Shown here: positions 8,131-16,709 of the stretch, piece by piece
Layout: each line of letters opens with the position of its first letter
Numbering within the stretch: position 1 is the first letter of the stretch
DNA from: Flavobacteriales bacterium
GTDB taxonomy: Bacteria; Bacteroidota; Bacteroidia; Flavobacteriales_D; Parvicellaceae
Assembly: GCA_029251405.1 (NCBI GenBank)
Contig: JAQXDK010000041.1
Coordinates: 25,522-89,521 of the forward strand
Direction of reading: 5' to 3'
Length of the DNA stretch: 64,000 bases
Program-made: the position numbers and the translations under genes
The notes under the pieces: generated by a model
Database searches by the model: none
Seen by the model: the letters and a program-made list of their open reading frames with translations, nothing else
What the model was told of the DNA's origin: nothing

Positions 8131-8163
8131 CAAACTTAAACAAAAATGTTTAACATTTCCAAA
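8131..8163 (-). promoter_or_regulatory. Promoter of the pterin-photolyase operon
   Basis: On the minus strand a TTTG (8163-8160) is followed after 21 nt by TAAGTTTG (8138-8131), a perfect match to the Bacteroidota -33 TTTG / -7 TAnnTTTG promoter. The predicted transcript start is within a few bases of the PTPS start codon, so the mRNA would have almost no leader. Confidence 0.7.
8144..8158. promoter_or_regulatory. Palindromic operator candidate inside the promoter spacer
   Basis: AAATGTT-T-AACATTT is a perfect 7+1+7 palindrome lying between the -33 and -7 boxes of the operon promoter. That is the geometry of MerR-family operators, including light-responsive CarH/LitR targets. Related half-sites TTAAACATTTT (about 8170-8180) and ACATTAA (about 8188-8194) continue toward the divergent gene. 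The regulator is not in the window, so its identity is inferred only from geometry. Confidence 0.5.
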
Positions 8164-8206
8164 TAATCATTAAACATTTTTAAAAAAACATTAATAATTT
8201 TCTTTC

Positions 8207-8214
8207 TATCTTCG
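8207..8214 (+). promoter_or_regulatory. -7 element for the pnuC-type gene
   Basis: TATCTTCG fits TAnnTT(T/C)G and lies 18 nt before the TTG start of the permease gene. No TTG is seen at the ideal upstream distance, so only the -7 half is supported. Confidence 0.45.
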
Positions 8215-8232
8215 TTTAAATACCTAAAAATA

Positions 8233-8823
8233 TTGGATTTTTATTTAGAAATTATAGCAGTTTTAACTGGGGTTTTCAGTGTTTGGTTAGCTAAAAAAGA
8301 AAATATTTATCTCTATCCTGTCGGAATATTTAGTGTTGTAGCCTGGCTTTATTTATGTTGGGTTGGACAAATATACAGTCAAGCAATAATCAATCTCTTT
8401 TTTTTCATTATGAACGTTTATGGTTGGTATAATTGGAATAGAAAAGATGATAATAACAATAAGGAAATTCGCATAAAATTTAATTCACTTAAAGAAAATT
8501 TCTTTTACACAATTATTGCTTTGTTATTAACCTTTATAATTTTTAAAATTCTTTCAAATACAGAAGTTGATAACTACAATCATTATTATATTTTGATAGA
8601 ATCTTTTATCACCTCTCTAAATTTCATTGCCATGTGGCTAATGGCTTGGAAAAGAGTTGATAATTGGGTGCTATGGATAATAGGTGATTTTTTTTGTATC
8701 CCTTTATATTTTTTTAAAGGCTACTACATAAGTACTGCGCAATTTTTAATATTTATTATTATTGCGTTTTTGGGTTATTTTGAATGGAAGAAAAAAGCAT
8801 TAAAAAGTCAAAACATATTGTAA
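8233..8823 (+). CDS. pnuC: PnuC-family vitamin permease, probable thiamine transporter (PnuT)
   Basis: 196-residue membrane protein with about seven hydrophobic helices. Family features are the N-terminal G-x-x-S-V-W-(L/F)-A-K-K-E-N-I-x-x-Y-P-x-G segment and the Y-G-W-Y-N-W motif (W-x-x-W, used for substrate stacking in PnuC proteins). PnuC carriers facilitate diffusion of nicotinamide riboside, riboflavin or thiamine, trapped by a kinase. The next gene is a NadR-like kinase (40-bp overlap) and the gene after that is under a TPP riboswitch, so thiamine is the preferred substrate guess. The start is TTG at 8233; no ATG is available upstream. Confidence 0.85.
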   Translation: MDFYLEIIAVLTGVFSVWLAKKENIYLYPVGIFSVVAWLYLCWVGQIYSQAIINLFFFIMNVYGWYNWNRKDDNNNKEIRIKFNSLKENFFYTIIALLLTFIIFKILSNTEVDNYNHYYILIESFITSLNFIAMWLMAWKRVDNWVLWIIGDFFCIPLYFFKGYYISTAQFLIFIIIAFLGYFEWKKKALKSQNIL

Positions 8824-9323
8824 TCTCTGGACCGGAATCTTCTGGAAAGACAACGTTGTTCGAACAGTTGAGTAATACCAATAATTGCTATTTTGTTCCA
8901 GAGCATTCAAGAATTTATCTTAATGGTATAAATCGCAAGTATAACTATTTAGATATATTAGAAATTGCAAAATTCCAAGTAAATAAATTAAATTTAATTA
9001 GTAAAAAAGAGCAATTAATTATTTCTGATACGGATCTTTTGACATTGCTCATTTGGTGTGAATTCAAATACAAAAAATGCCATCAGTATATTCAAGATCA
9101 ACTTTTAAATAATCTTCCAGATCTATATTTGTTATGCAATTCTGATATTCCTTGGGAATATGACGAACAAAGAGAAAATCCAGATGACAGACAAGATTTA
9201 TTTAATATTCACTTAGAAAAAATTAAGAGCTTAGGTGTGAACTATATAATATTAGAAGGAAGTGAAATAGAAAGATTAAACAATGCAAAAAAAATACTTA
9301 GTGGTTTTGTATTTAAAAAATAA
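8784..9323 (+). CDS. NadR-like P-loop kinase (nucleoside or thiamine kinase candidate)
   Basis: 179 residues. Walker A GPESSGKTT at 16-24, then P-E-H-S-R, an S-D-T-D-L-L-T segment (81-87) and a D-I-P-W-x-x-D-x-x-R-x-x-x-x-x-R block at about 121-136, all as in the ribosylnicotinamide kinase domain of NadR. There is no NMN adenylyltransferase domain. The start lies inside the end of the permease gene (40-bp overlap), so the two are one functional unit: the kinase probably phosphorylates the imported vitamin to trap it. By context this is thiamine; nicotinamide riboside is the alternative. Confidence 0.85.
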   Translation: MEEKSIKKSKHIVISGPESSGKTTLFEQLSNTNNCYFVPEHSRIYLNGINRKYNYLDILEIAKFQVNKLNLISKKEQLIISDTDLLTLLIWCEFKYKKCHQYIQDQLLNNLPDLYLLCNSDIPWEYDEQRENPDDRQDLFNIHLEKIKSLGVNYIILEGSEIERLNNAKKILSGFVFKK

Positions 9324-9335
9324 CTATTAGTTTTG
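9307..9335 (+). promoter_or_regulatory. Promoter of the riboswitch-TonB receptor transcript
   Basis: TTG at 9307-9309, an 18-nt spacer, then TAGTTTTG at 9328-9335, a perfect -33/-7 pair. It lies at the end of the kinase gene and directly before the riboswitch, so the receptor has its own start site rather than depending only on read-through. Confidence 0.65.
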
Positions 9336-9340
9336 TGACT

Positions 9341-9436
9341 CTCAAAGGGGGTGCTGTAATAGGCTGAGATTATACCCAATTCCTGTATGTTACAGGATGT
9401 AACTTGATCCAGATAATGCTGGCGAAAGGATGTTAA
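9341..9436 (+). promoter_or_regulatory. TPP riboswitch (THI-box)
   Basis: The conserved THI-box blocks occur in order: GGGGTGCT at 9347-9354, GGCTGAGAT at 9362-9370, ATACCC at 9372-9377, a variable hairpin TCCTGTA...TACAGGA at 9381-9397, and CTTGATCCAGATAATGCTGGCG at 9403-9424 followed by AAAGGATG. This is the thiamine-pyrophosphate aptamer. It precedes the TonB-dependent receptor, whose expression should fall when TPP is abundant. Confidence 0.95.
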
Positions 9437-9481
9437 ATGTTTAAACCTTGTGTTTTCTTACCCCTTGTAAGCACATTTAAC
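9432..9481 (+). promoter_or_regulatory. Expression-platform hairpin downstream of the TPP aptamer
   Basis: GTTAAATG (9432-9439) is exactly complementary to CATTTAAC (9474-9481), with an inner stem CTTAC (9457-9461) / GTAAG (9467-9471). The structure ends 7 nt before the receptor ATG and has no U-run, so control of translation initiation is more likely than a terminator. Confidence 0.45.
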
Positions 9482-9488
9482 CTTATAA

Positions 9489-11789
9489 ATGAAAAATATA
9501 TATTTACTATCAATTCTTGGATTATTTGTTTCCAATAAATTTTATTCACAATCCGATTCTACACAATCAACTTTAAAAGAGTTTGAAGTTACCACAACAA
9601 GAGTTGGCGAAAAAAGCCCAATAGCTCACGAAAATATTTCTAAAGAAGAAATAGAAGTAAATAACCATGGAGTTGATTTACCTATTTTATTAGACCAAGC
9701 TACATCGATAGTTACAACATCAGATGCTGGTGCAGGAGTAGGGTACACAGGAATTCGTGTCAGGGGAAGCGATGCAACTAGAGTTAATGTAACTATAAAT
9801 GGAATCCCTTTTAATGATGCTGAAGGACAAGGAGTGTATTGGGTAAATATGCCAGATATTTCTTCTTCAACTGATGCAATTCAAATACAGAGAGGAGTTG
9901 GAGCATCTGCCACTGGAGCTTCAGCTTTCGGAGCCAGTATAAACTTGAGTACTTTAAGTACTGTAAATGCTAATAAACCCTATGGTGAAATTTCAAATAG
10001 TTTAGGATCCTTTAATACCTTTAAAAATACTGTAAAAATAGGTACTGGAATTATGGATGGTAAATGGAATTTTGAAGGTAGATTTTCGAATTTAATGTCC
10101 GATGGTTTTATTGATAGAGCATCTTCTGACCTCCAATCTTATTACTTGTCTGGAAGTTATTTAGGTGAAAATACTGCTATTCAAGCTTTAATATTTTCAG
10201 GAAATGAAAAAACATACCAATCTTGGGCAGGGACACCATTAAGGGTTTTAGATACCAATCAAACTTACAACCCTTACACATACGATAATCAGATAGATAA
10301 CTATACTCAAACCCATTATCAGTTACACTTCACTAATAAAACAAATAATAAATTGAAGCTGAATGCTTCTTTACACTATACAAGAGGATTCGGTTATTAT
10401 GAAAGTTATAAACCAGACGAATTATTATCAGATTACAATTTAGCTAACATATCAACCTCATTAATTGGCGATACTATTCTAATTACTGATATGGACAGTC
10501 TTAGTCCCAATTATCAAGATACTTTATATTTTAATTTAGTTGGCGATACTACTATTGAAATAGCAAATTCTGATGTTATAAATAGAAAATGGTTGGATAA
10601 TCATTTTTACGGCATTGTGTACTCTGCAGAATATATTGCAGAAAAGTTCCAACTCGTATTAGGCGGAGGAGCTAATCAATATAAAGGAGGACATTATGGT
10701 GAAGTGATATGGGCTCAAAATGCTAGTAATGGTGAAATAAGACATAAATATTATAATAACAATGCTCTAAAGACAGATGTGAATGTTTATGGAAAGTTAA
10801 ATTATAATTTTCAAAATAATTTAAGTGCTTATTTAGACGCACAATACAGAACCATCAGTTATAAACTTTCTGGTCTTGAGGAGGGTAATTTTTCTGTAGA
10901 TGATACCATTAATATGAACTTCTTCAACCCGAAGGTGGGTTTTAATTATGTAGTAAATAAAAATACAAGTTTTTATGGCTTTGCAGGAATTGGCAATAAG
11001 GAACCTAACAGAACAGACATTGTAGAGTCAGTCGAAACACCAACTCACGAAAGTATGTTAGATATAGAATTTGGATACAGATTAAAAACAAATAAAGTGA
11101 GTCTAGTAGTTAATCTATATAACATGCAATATAGAAATCAATTAATTCTTACTGGTAATGTCAATGATGTGGGTTCACCAATCAGGATTAACGTTCCAAA
11201 TAGCTTTAGAAGAGGTTTAGAATTAACAACATCAATAAAATTAAATAATCAATTCAATTTAAGATTTAACACTACTTTAAGTGAAAATAAGATAACTGAA
11301 TTTACAGAATTTATAGATGATTGGGATTTAGGAAGTCAGGTTAAAGAATTTCACAGAAATACCAATATTGCTTTTTCACCCTCTATAATTAGTGGAGGAC
11401 AATTAATTTTCACACCATTTAATCCAGCTGATAAAGCAAGATTAGATTTAGCTTTGGTCACTAAATATGTTGGATCACAATATTTAGATAATACCTCCAG
11501 CGAGTATGGAAAATTAGATGCGTATTTTGTTCACGACTTTAGAATAAACTATGCTGTAAAAACAAAAATATTTAAAGAATTAGTTGTTAGTTCTTGGGTG
11601 AGAAACTTACTCAATCGTAATTACATATCTAATGCTTGGATATATAGATTTCAGTCAGTTGGTTACAACCCAATTAATGATGATCCATCTACAAATGAAG
11701 AAAATTCAACTTCCAATAGATACAACATGATTGGGGCTTACAACCAGGCTGGAATAAATTTCTTTATAGGACTAAAGTTGAAGTTTTAA
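9489..11789 (+). CDS. TonB-dependent outer-membrane receptor, probable thiamine uptake
   Basis: 766 residues. Signal peptide about 1-20 (ends near FYS-QS). The plug domain runs from about residue 30 to 155 with V-T-T-T-R-V, the I-R-V-R-G-S motif, INGIPFND-(A/P)-E, and Q-I-Q-R-G-V-G-A-S...G-A-S-A-F-G-A-S-I-N-L. The rest is a 22-strand beta-barrel ending in an aromatic residue (...LKLKF), as in receptors inserted by BAM. No carboxypeptidase-like N-terminal domain or SusD partner is present, so it is a vitamin or siderophore type rather than a glycan SusC. The TPP riboswitch in its leader points to thiamine or a thiamine precursor. Confidence 0.9.
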   Translation: MKNIYLLSILGLFVSNKFYSQSDSTQSTLKEFEVTTTRVGEKSPIAHENISKEEIEVNNHGVDLPILLDQATSIVTTSDAGAGVGYTGIRVRGSDATRVNVTINGIPFNDAEGQGVYWVNMPDISSSTDAIQIQRGVGASATGASAFGASINLSTLSTVNANKPYGEISNSLGSFNTFKNTVKIGTGIMDGKWNFEGRFSNLMSDGFIDRASSDLQSYYLSGSYLGENTAIQALIFSGNEKTYQSWAGTPLRVLDTNQTYNPYTYDNQIDNYTQTHYQLHFTNKTNNKLKLNASLHYTRGFGYYESYKPDELLSDYNLANISTSLIGDTILITDMDSLSPNYQDTLYFNLVGDTTIEIANSDVINRKWLDNHFYGIVYSAEYIAEKFQLVLGGGANQYKGGHYGEVIWAQNASNGEIRHKYYNNNALKTDVNVYGKLNYNFQNNLSAYLDAQYRTISYKLSGLEEGNFSVDDTINMNFFNPKVGFNYVVNKNTSFYGFAGIGNKEPNRTDIVESVETPTHESMLDIEFGYRLKTNKVSLVVNLYNMQYRNQLILTGNVNDVGSPIRINVPNSFRRGLELTTSIKLNNQFNLRFNTTLSENKITEFTEFIDDWDLGSQVKEFHRNTNIAFSPSIISGGQLIFTPFNPADKARLDLALVTKYVGSQYLDNTSSEYGKLDAYFVHDFRINYAVKTKIFKELVVSSWVRNLLNRNYISNAWIYRFQSVGYNPINDDPSTNEENSTSNRYNMIGAYNQAGINFFIGLKLKF

Positions 11790-11793
11790 AAAT

Positions 11794-14100
11794 TTACTTC
11801 TTCTTTTTCATAGGGTTAGAACTGGATCTATCTCTTCTATTTTTGTATTTGTAAAGTTCAAATTTAGAAGGTTCAATTTTTTCAGGCCAGAAGTTGTTAG
11901 ATCTATCGGTATCTGCGGTCTCTAAATAAGGATCAAGTTCAATTTGCTTTACTGATTTTTCAAACGCAAACATTTTAGAAATGTCTTTATTATTTGTTTT
12001 CCATATTTCAGCAGGTATTTTAACATACTTGTGAGTATTGTCAGAAAGAGTAAAATCCAAGATTATGGGCATTACCAAACCACCAATATTTTTGAAATTA
12101 ATTTCGTAAAAATGTGAATTATCTTTTATAATCTTGATTTCATCTTTATTTAGTTTAGCTCTGAAATCTTCATATTTTTTGATTTCTTTTTCAGTAGCTT
12201 TAAAAGGGTCGTAACTTGTGTAGAAATCTTCTAATCCCTTATCATTTTCTCTGTAGGTGTCAAGCTCTTTGTTTCTTTGATTGGAAATATCTTTATTATA
12301 TACCTCTTCAAAATTCAATTTTTTATCTTCTTTATTACTCACTGGGTTTTGATCGTTCATTCTATAGTATTTGACACTTTCAAGTCCAATATCTACATGA
12401 TCTGTAGAATAAAACCAACCTCTCCAAAACCAATCTAAGTCAATAGAACTGGCATCTTCTAGGCTTCTAAATAGATCTTCTGGATTGGGATGCTTAAACA
12501 TCCATCTGTTGGAATAAATTTTAAAAGCATAATCAAACAATTCTCTTCCCATTATAGTTTCTCTAAGGATGTTCATGGCCGTTGCTGGCTTGCCATAGGC
12601 GTTATTTCCAAATTGATGAATGGATTCGCTATTGGTCATAATAGGGGAGATTCTATTTTTATCTCCTTTCATATAATTTACAATTTTATAAGCTGGACCC
12701 CTTCTTGATGGATATCCTTTTTCAAATTCTTGTTCCGTTAAGTATTGTAAAAAAGTATTGAGTCCTTCATCCATCCAAGTCCATTGTCTTTCATCAGAAT
12801 TAATAATCATTGGAAAATAATTATGACCAACTTCATGAATAATTACGCCTATCATTCCGTATTTCGTTCTTTTAGAATATGTTCCATCTGCGTCTGGTCT
12901 TCCACCATTAAAGCAAATCATAGGATATTCCATCCCAATCCATTTGGTGTGTACAGATATAGCAACTGGATAAGGATAGTCAAAAGTGAATTTGGAGTAA
13001 GACTTCAAGGTGTGTGCAACTGTTTTAGTACTGTATTGTTCCCAGAGTGGGTTTCCTTCTTTTGGGTAAAAAGACATGGCTAATACATCTTTACTTGGTT
13101 GTCTCACTACCATAGCGTCCCAAATAAATTTTCTTGAGGATGACCATCCAAAATCTCTTACGTTTTCAGCTTTAAAATGCCATTTTTTCAATCCTTTTTT
13201 GACTCCCTTTTCATTTTTAATAGCTTCTTTTTCTGTGACAATAAAGACAGGCTCTTTATCACTGTTTCTAGCTTTTTCTAGTCTATCTAGTTGTTCCGAA
13301 TTCAAGATTTCTTTGGCATTTACCAGTTCCCCTGTAGCTGCAACTATATGATCTGTAGGAACCGATATAGATACATCATAATCTCCAAAAGGTAAAGTGA
13401 ATTCCCCTGTTCCTAAAAATTGTTTATTCTGCCATCCTTCTGTATCGTTGTATACGCACATTCTTGGGAAAAATTGCGCTATGGTATAAAGATAATTGTT
13501 GTCTTCTTCAAAATATTCATATCCAGATCTTCCTCCAATTTCGAGTCGGTTGTTAATATTGTACCACCAATCAATATTAAACTCAAAGGTTTCTTTGGAA
13601 TTTAAAGGTTGAGGTAAGTTAATTCTCATCATCGTTTTATGAATGGTATAACTGAGGACTGAGCCGTCGGTATTTGTTACAGAAGTTATATTAAATCCTC
13701 CCTCAAAATCTGGATTCATATTTTTGATGCTTCTCGTATTTAAGGAATTAACACCTCCTGTTTGTATTTTGTAACTGTCAGAATTTTGAGCTCTCTTATT
13801 TTGATCGAGTTGTATCCATAGGTATTCTAATCTGTCAGGACTATTGTTATGGTATTTAATAGTTTCAGATCCTGTTATCTTTTGTAGTTGATCATTCAAA
13901 GTGATATTCATTGTATAATCAGCTTCATTTTGATAGTACTGGTGTCCAGGAGCTCCAGCTGCAGTTCTGTAAACATTAGGTGTAGCAATTTCTTCTTTAA
14001 GTTGCTTAAACTTATTGTAATTTAAGTTCTGATTTTGAGCAATTGCAACGTTAAAGCAAGTAAGGGTAATTAAATAAAAAAGGTTTTTACTTAAATTCAT
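11794..14100 (-). CDS. M1-family zinc aminopeptidase-like metalloprotease, secreted
   Basis: 768 residues with a signal peptide (about 1-21, ending A-I-A-Q). The zinc site HEVGH is at 422-426 with the third ligand Glu445 (H-x18-E), and the substrate-anchoring G-x-M-E-x-P variant appears upstream as GMEYP; the downstream HQFGNNAYGKPA region supplies the Tyr-containing catalytic area. Members of this Bacteroidota M1 subgroup are periplasmic or outer-membrane-associated peptidases of about 600-900 residues. The start overlaps the DUF6702 gene by 14 bp. The C-terminal tail is very basic (RRDRSSSNPMKKKK). Peptide scavenging is likely; the exact specificity is unknown. Confidence 0.92.
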   Translation of the reverse strand: MNLSKNLFYLITLTCFNVAIAQNQNLNYNKFKQLKEEIATPNVYRTAAGAPGHQYYQNEADYTMNITLNDQLQKITGSETIKYHNNSPDRLEYLWIQLDQNKRAQNSDSYKIQTGGVNSLNTRSIKNMNPDFEGGFNITSVTNTDGSVLSYTIHKTMMRINLPQPLNSKETFEFNIDWWYNINNRLEIGGRSGYEYFEEDNNYLYTIAQFFPRMCVYNDTEGWQNKQFLGTGEFTLPFGDYDVSISVPTDHIVAATGELVNAKEILNSEQLDRLEKARNSDKEPVFIVTEKEAIKNEKGVKKGLKKWHFKAENVRDFGWSSSRKFIWDAMVVRQPSKDVLAMSFYPKEGNPLWEQYSTKTVAHTLKSYSKFTFDYPYPVAISVHTKWIGMEYPMICFNGGRPDADGTYSKRTKYGMIGVIIHEVGHNYFPMIINSDERQWTWMDEGLNTFLQYLTEQEFEKGYPSRRGPAYKIVNYMKGDKNRISPIMTNSESIHQFGNNAYGKPATAMNILRETIMGRELFDYAFKIYSNRWMFKHPNPEDLFRSLEDASSIDLDWFWRGWFYSTDHVDIGLESVKYYRMNDQNPVSNKEDKKLNFEEVYNKDISNQRNKELDTYRENDKGLEDFYTSYDPFKATEKEIKKYEDFRAKLNKDEIKIIKDNSHFYEINFKNIGGLVMPIILDFTLSDNTHKYVKIPAEIWKTNNKDISKMFAFEKSVKQIELDPYLETADTDRSNNFWPEKIEPSKFELYKYKNRRDRSSSNPMKKKK

Positions 14101-14587
14101 GAGATTTTATGTTTTTATTAAAAGTGAAACTTAAATTTTTATCACTTTTTAAGTTTACAATATTTTGTTGGTTAGGTAATTGCCTAACTAACATATCGTT
14201 ATAGATGTTAAAGTCACGAGTAGTGTTTTTAAAAGAGCCTTCTATGTAAATTGATAATGTGCCTTCTAAGTTTATTTCGTGCCCAATAATTTTTAAACTA
14301 ACGGTGTCTGTTTGTGCGTTAATAATAAAATGTTTTTTAAGGTATCTAAAAAGAATTTTTTCATTGTAATATTCTTTTTGATTCTCAGGATAAATACGGG
14401 TTGATATGGTAGTGTTATATTCTTTGTTGTAAGCATATTCAAAATCGTGAGCTGTAAGCTCAATACTAATTTCTAAATCTCTATTATTCTTTAACTGAAT
14501 CTCAGTAACAGAAACATAAGTTTCATGTATGTTAGCTGGATTCATACTTAATAGCGGAAATAATAAGAGTAAAATAAAGGTTTTCAA
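14087..14587 (-). CDS. DUF6702-type exported protein
   Basis: 166 residues with an N-terminal signal peptide. The mature start H-E-T-Y-V-S-V-T-E-I-x-x-(N/K), followed by ISIELTAHDFEYA, matches what I recall of the small exported DUF6702 family of Bacteroidota. Those proteins commonly sit beside an M1 peptidase gene, as here (14-bp overlap). Predicted as a beta-sandwich; no catalytic residues. It also overlaps the menE start by 4 bp, so peptidase, DUF6702, menE and menC form one compact minus-strand run. Role unknown. Confidence 0.65.
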   Translation of the reverse strand: MKTFILLLLFPLLSMNPANIHETYVSVTEIQLKNNRDLEISIELTAHDFEYAYNKEYNTTISTRIYPENQKEYYNEKILFRYLKKHFIINAQTDTVSLKIIGHEINLEGTLSIYIEGSFKNTTRDFNIYNDMLVRQLPNQQNIVNLKSDKNLSFTFNKNIKSHEFK

Positions 14588-15633
14588 TTTATATTATGAA
14601 CGTTATTTTGTTGAATTGAAGAATATTTTGTTTTAATCTTATCAACTTTTTGATTTTGATTATAAATAAAATTAGAACACAAATATATTTCTTTTGGTCT
14701 ATATTTTTTATCTTTTATTTTTTTGATGGATAATTTTAAACGATCTAAATCAACAACTTCAAGAGCTATTACAATCATCTTTTCACCTAATTTATTACAA
14801 TTAATTTTATCAATGAAAAACAAATCATTTTTTAATGTTTTTTTTATTTGATTTTCAATATCTAAAGATGGTATTTTTAAACCACCAGAATTGATGATAT
14901 TATCTAGTCTTCCAACTATTGTAAATTCATTATTTCCAAATACTTTAGATGAATCATTTGTAGTTAAACTTTCAATATTTAAATATTCAGAATTTATTAT
15001 TAGTTGGTTCTTTAAGTTAGTGCGAATAGTGTTGCCTTTTAAGCATTTATAATTAGGATTATCTGATAGTTTTTTAAGATTTCTTACAGCTATATGAGAT
15101 ACAGTTTCAGTCATTCCATAGGTTTGGTAAAATTCATTTGGTAATTTATTAATTTTTGAAATAATTTCTTCTGATAGACTACCACCACCAATTAAAGTCA
15201 ACTTAATATTTCTAAAATTCTTAGATTCTTTTGTTAGATTATGTAATTGTAATGATGTTAAAGCAAGTAAGTCAATTTTTTTTTCAATGTTTCTAAAAGG
15301 GTTCACCTTTGGTTTTACAAGTATTATTTTTGCTTTTAACTTAATACCTCTGACAATCATCATTTTACCACCAATATATTTAAGTGGCAAGCAACTAAGA
15401 ATTGTTGATTGATTTTTCAGCTTAAAATGATTGATAGTTGCATCTGCACTATTTATCATTTGTTTTTTTGAAATGGATATTTCTTTTGGTTTTCCTGTCG
15501 AACCAGATGTATGAACAATTATTTCACTTTTTTCTGATCTCCAAAATTCCAAAAAAGGATAAAGGTCTGAATCAATATCATCCAAAACCTTTTTTTCAAT
15601 TTCAAAAATATCTTTATAATTAGTTTCGATCAT
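14584..15633 (-). CDS. menE: o-Succinylbenzoate-CoA ligase (short form)
   Basis: 349-residue member of the adenylate-forming superfamily, shorter than E. coli MenE (451), as is usual in Bacteroidota. The P-loop VHTSGSTGKPKEI and the Y-G-M-T-E-T-V-S-H motif are clear, as is the GRLDNIINSGGLKI hinge with the expected D and K nearby. It activates o-succinylbenzoate for naphthoquinone ring closure in menaquinone synthesis. It is separated by one base from menC, which makes the preceding intermediate, and the two are probably co-transcribed. Confidence 0.9.
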   Translation of the reverse strand: MIETNYKDIFEIEKKVLDDIDSDLYPFLEFWRSEKSEIIVHTSGSTGKPKEISISKKQMINSADATINHFKLKNQSTILSCLPLKYIGGKMMIVRGIKLKAKIILVKPKVNPFRNIEKKIDLLALTSLQLHNLTKESKNFRNIKLTLIGGGSLSEEIISKINKLPNEFYQTYGMTETVSHIAVRNLKKLSDNPNYKCLKGNTIRTNLKNQLIINSEYLNIESLTTNDSSKVFGNNEFTIVGRLDNIINSGGLKIPSLDIENQIKKTLKNDLFFIDKINCNKLGEKMIVIALEVVDLDRLKLSIKKIKDKKYRPKEIYLCSNFIYNQNQKVDKIKTKYSSIQQNNVHNIN

Positions 15634-15634
15634 T

Positions 15635-16669
15635 TTACTTAAAAATCGATAAATCCCATTTCATATTTTTCTGATAACTAATTTTTTCTCCATTAACAGT
15701 TAAAGGAGATACAATATTGTTTTCAAAAAGTTGACCAGTCCCCAACCCTTGAGGTAATTCTAATTCATATTCTGCACAAAGTTGTGAAATTGCATTTAAT
15801 CCAATATTAGATTCTAAGGCTGAAGTAATCCACCATTTAGTTTTATTATCATTTGCAGTATTTATCCATTTTTGGGTACTCTTAAATCCTCCCAAAAGCG
15901 TAGGTTTAAGTACTAGGTAGTGAGGGTTGATGTAATCAAGAAGTTCTTGATGCTTTTCTTTGATATGAATTAGTTCTTCGTCTAACACTATTGGTATTGG
16001 AGAATATTTACAAATCTCTCTCATTTCTTTCCATTTACTTACACCAATAGGTTGTTCAATAGAATGGATTTTAAATTTATCTAGTTGTTTAAGCTTATCA
16101 AATACATTTTTAGAATTGAAAGCACCATTTGCATCGACTCTAATCTCTAAAATTTCAGAACTAAATTGATTTCGAATTTTTTCAATTATTTTAATCTCAT
16201 CATCAAAGTTAATAGCACCTATTTTTAATTTTAGACAAGAAAACCCTTCATCTAATTTTTTTTTAACTTGAGTAAGCATAAATTCTTTACTCCCCATCCA
16301 TATCAGTCCATTTATTTTAATGGGGAATCCTTTAAGAAATGAATTTCTGAAGATTATTCTTTTACCTCCGTTGTTTAAATCTTTAAAAGCGTTTTCCAAT
16401 GCAAATTGAATACTTGGAAAAAGAGATAAGTCTATGTTAGATAAATCATTGATATTTTCTGTAATTAATTTTAATTTATGTGGTATTTCCGATACATTAT
16501 CTAAACTGAGTCCGTCAATAGGGCCACATTCTCCAATTCCAAATGTCTCAGGACTGTTGGTTTTGAAAATTTTGATAAACCATGTGGGTTTATTTTTAAG
16601 AATACCTCGAGATGTTCCACTAGGTAAAATGAAATTTAAATTATGGAAATATATTTTAGCTGAAAGCAT
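15635..16669 (-). CDS. menC: o-Succinylbenzoate synthase
   Basis: 344 residues of the enolase superfamily (MLE/OSBS subgroup). The catalytic Lys lies in C-L-K-L-K-I-G; metal ligands are Asp in R-V-D-A-N-G-A-F, Glu in HSIEQPI and Asp/Glu in V-L-D-E-E-L; the second catalytic Lys is in V-L-K-P-T-L-L-G-G; ALESNIGL is typical for OSBS. It dehydrates SHCHC to o-succinylbenzoate. Neighbouring menE and the ubiE/menG gene at 25.4 kb complete part of the menaquinone pathway in this window. Confidence 0.9.
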   Translation of the reverse strand: MLSAKIYFHNLNFILPSGTSRGILKNKPTWFIKIFKTNSPETFGIGECGPIDGLSLDNVSEIPHKLKLITENINDLSNIDLSLFPSIQFALENAFKDLNNGGKRIIFRNSFLKGFPIKINGLIWMGSKEFMLTQVKKKLDEGFSCLKLKIGAINFDDEIKIIEKIRNQFSSEILEIRVDANGAFNSKNVFDKLKQLDKFKIHSIEQPIGVSKWKEMREICKYSPIPIVLDEELIHIKEKHQELLDYINPHYLVLKPTLLGGFKSTQKWINTANDNKTKWWITSALESNIGLNAISQLCAEYELELPQGLGTGQLFENNIVSPLTVNGEKISYQKNMKWDLSIFK

Positions 16670-16709
16670 TTAATTAAAGGGACATCTTTTGTTTAAAGTA
16701 CTTGTGCAT

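Noticed and set aside
9430..9444. Small upstream ORF ATG-TTA-AAT-GTT-TAA at the end of the riboswitch
   Set aside because: Four codons in a structured element; chance is the simplest explanation.
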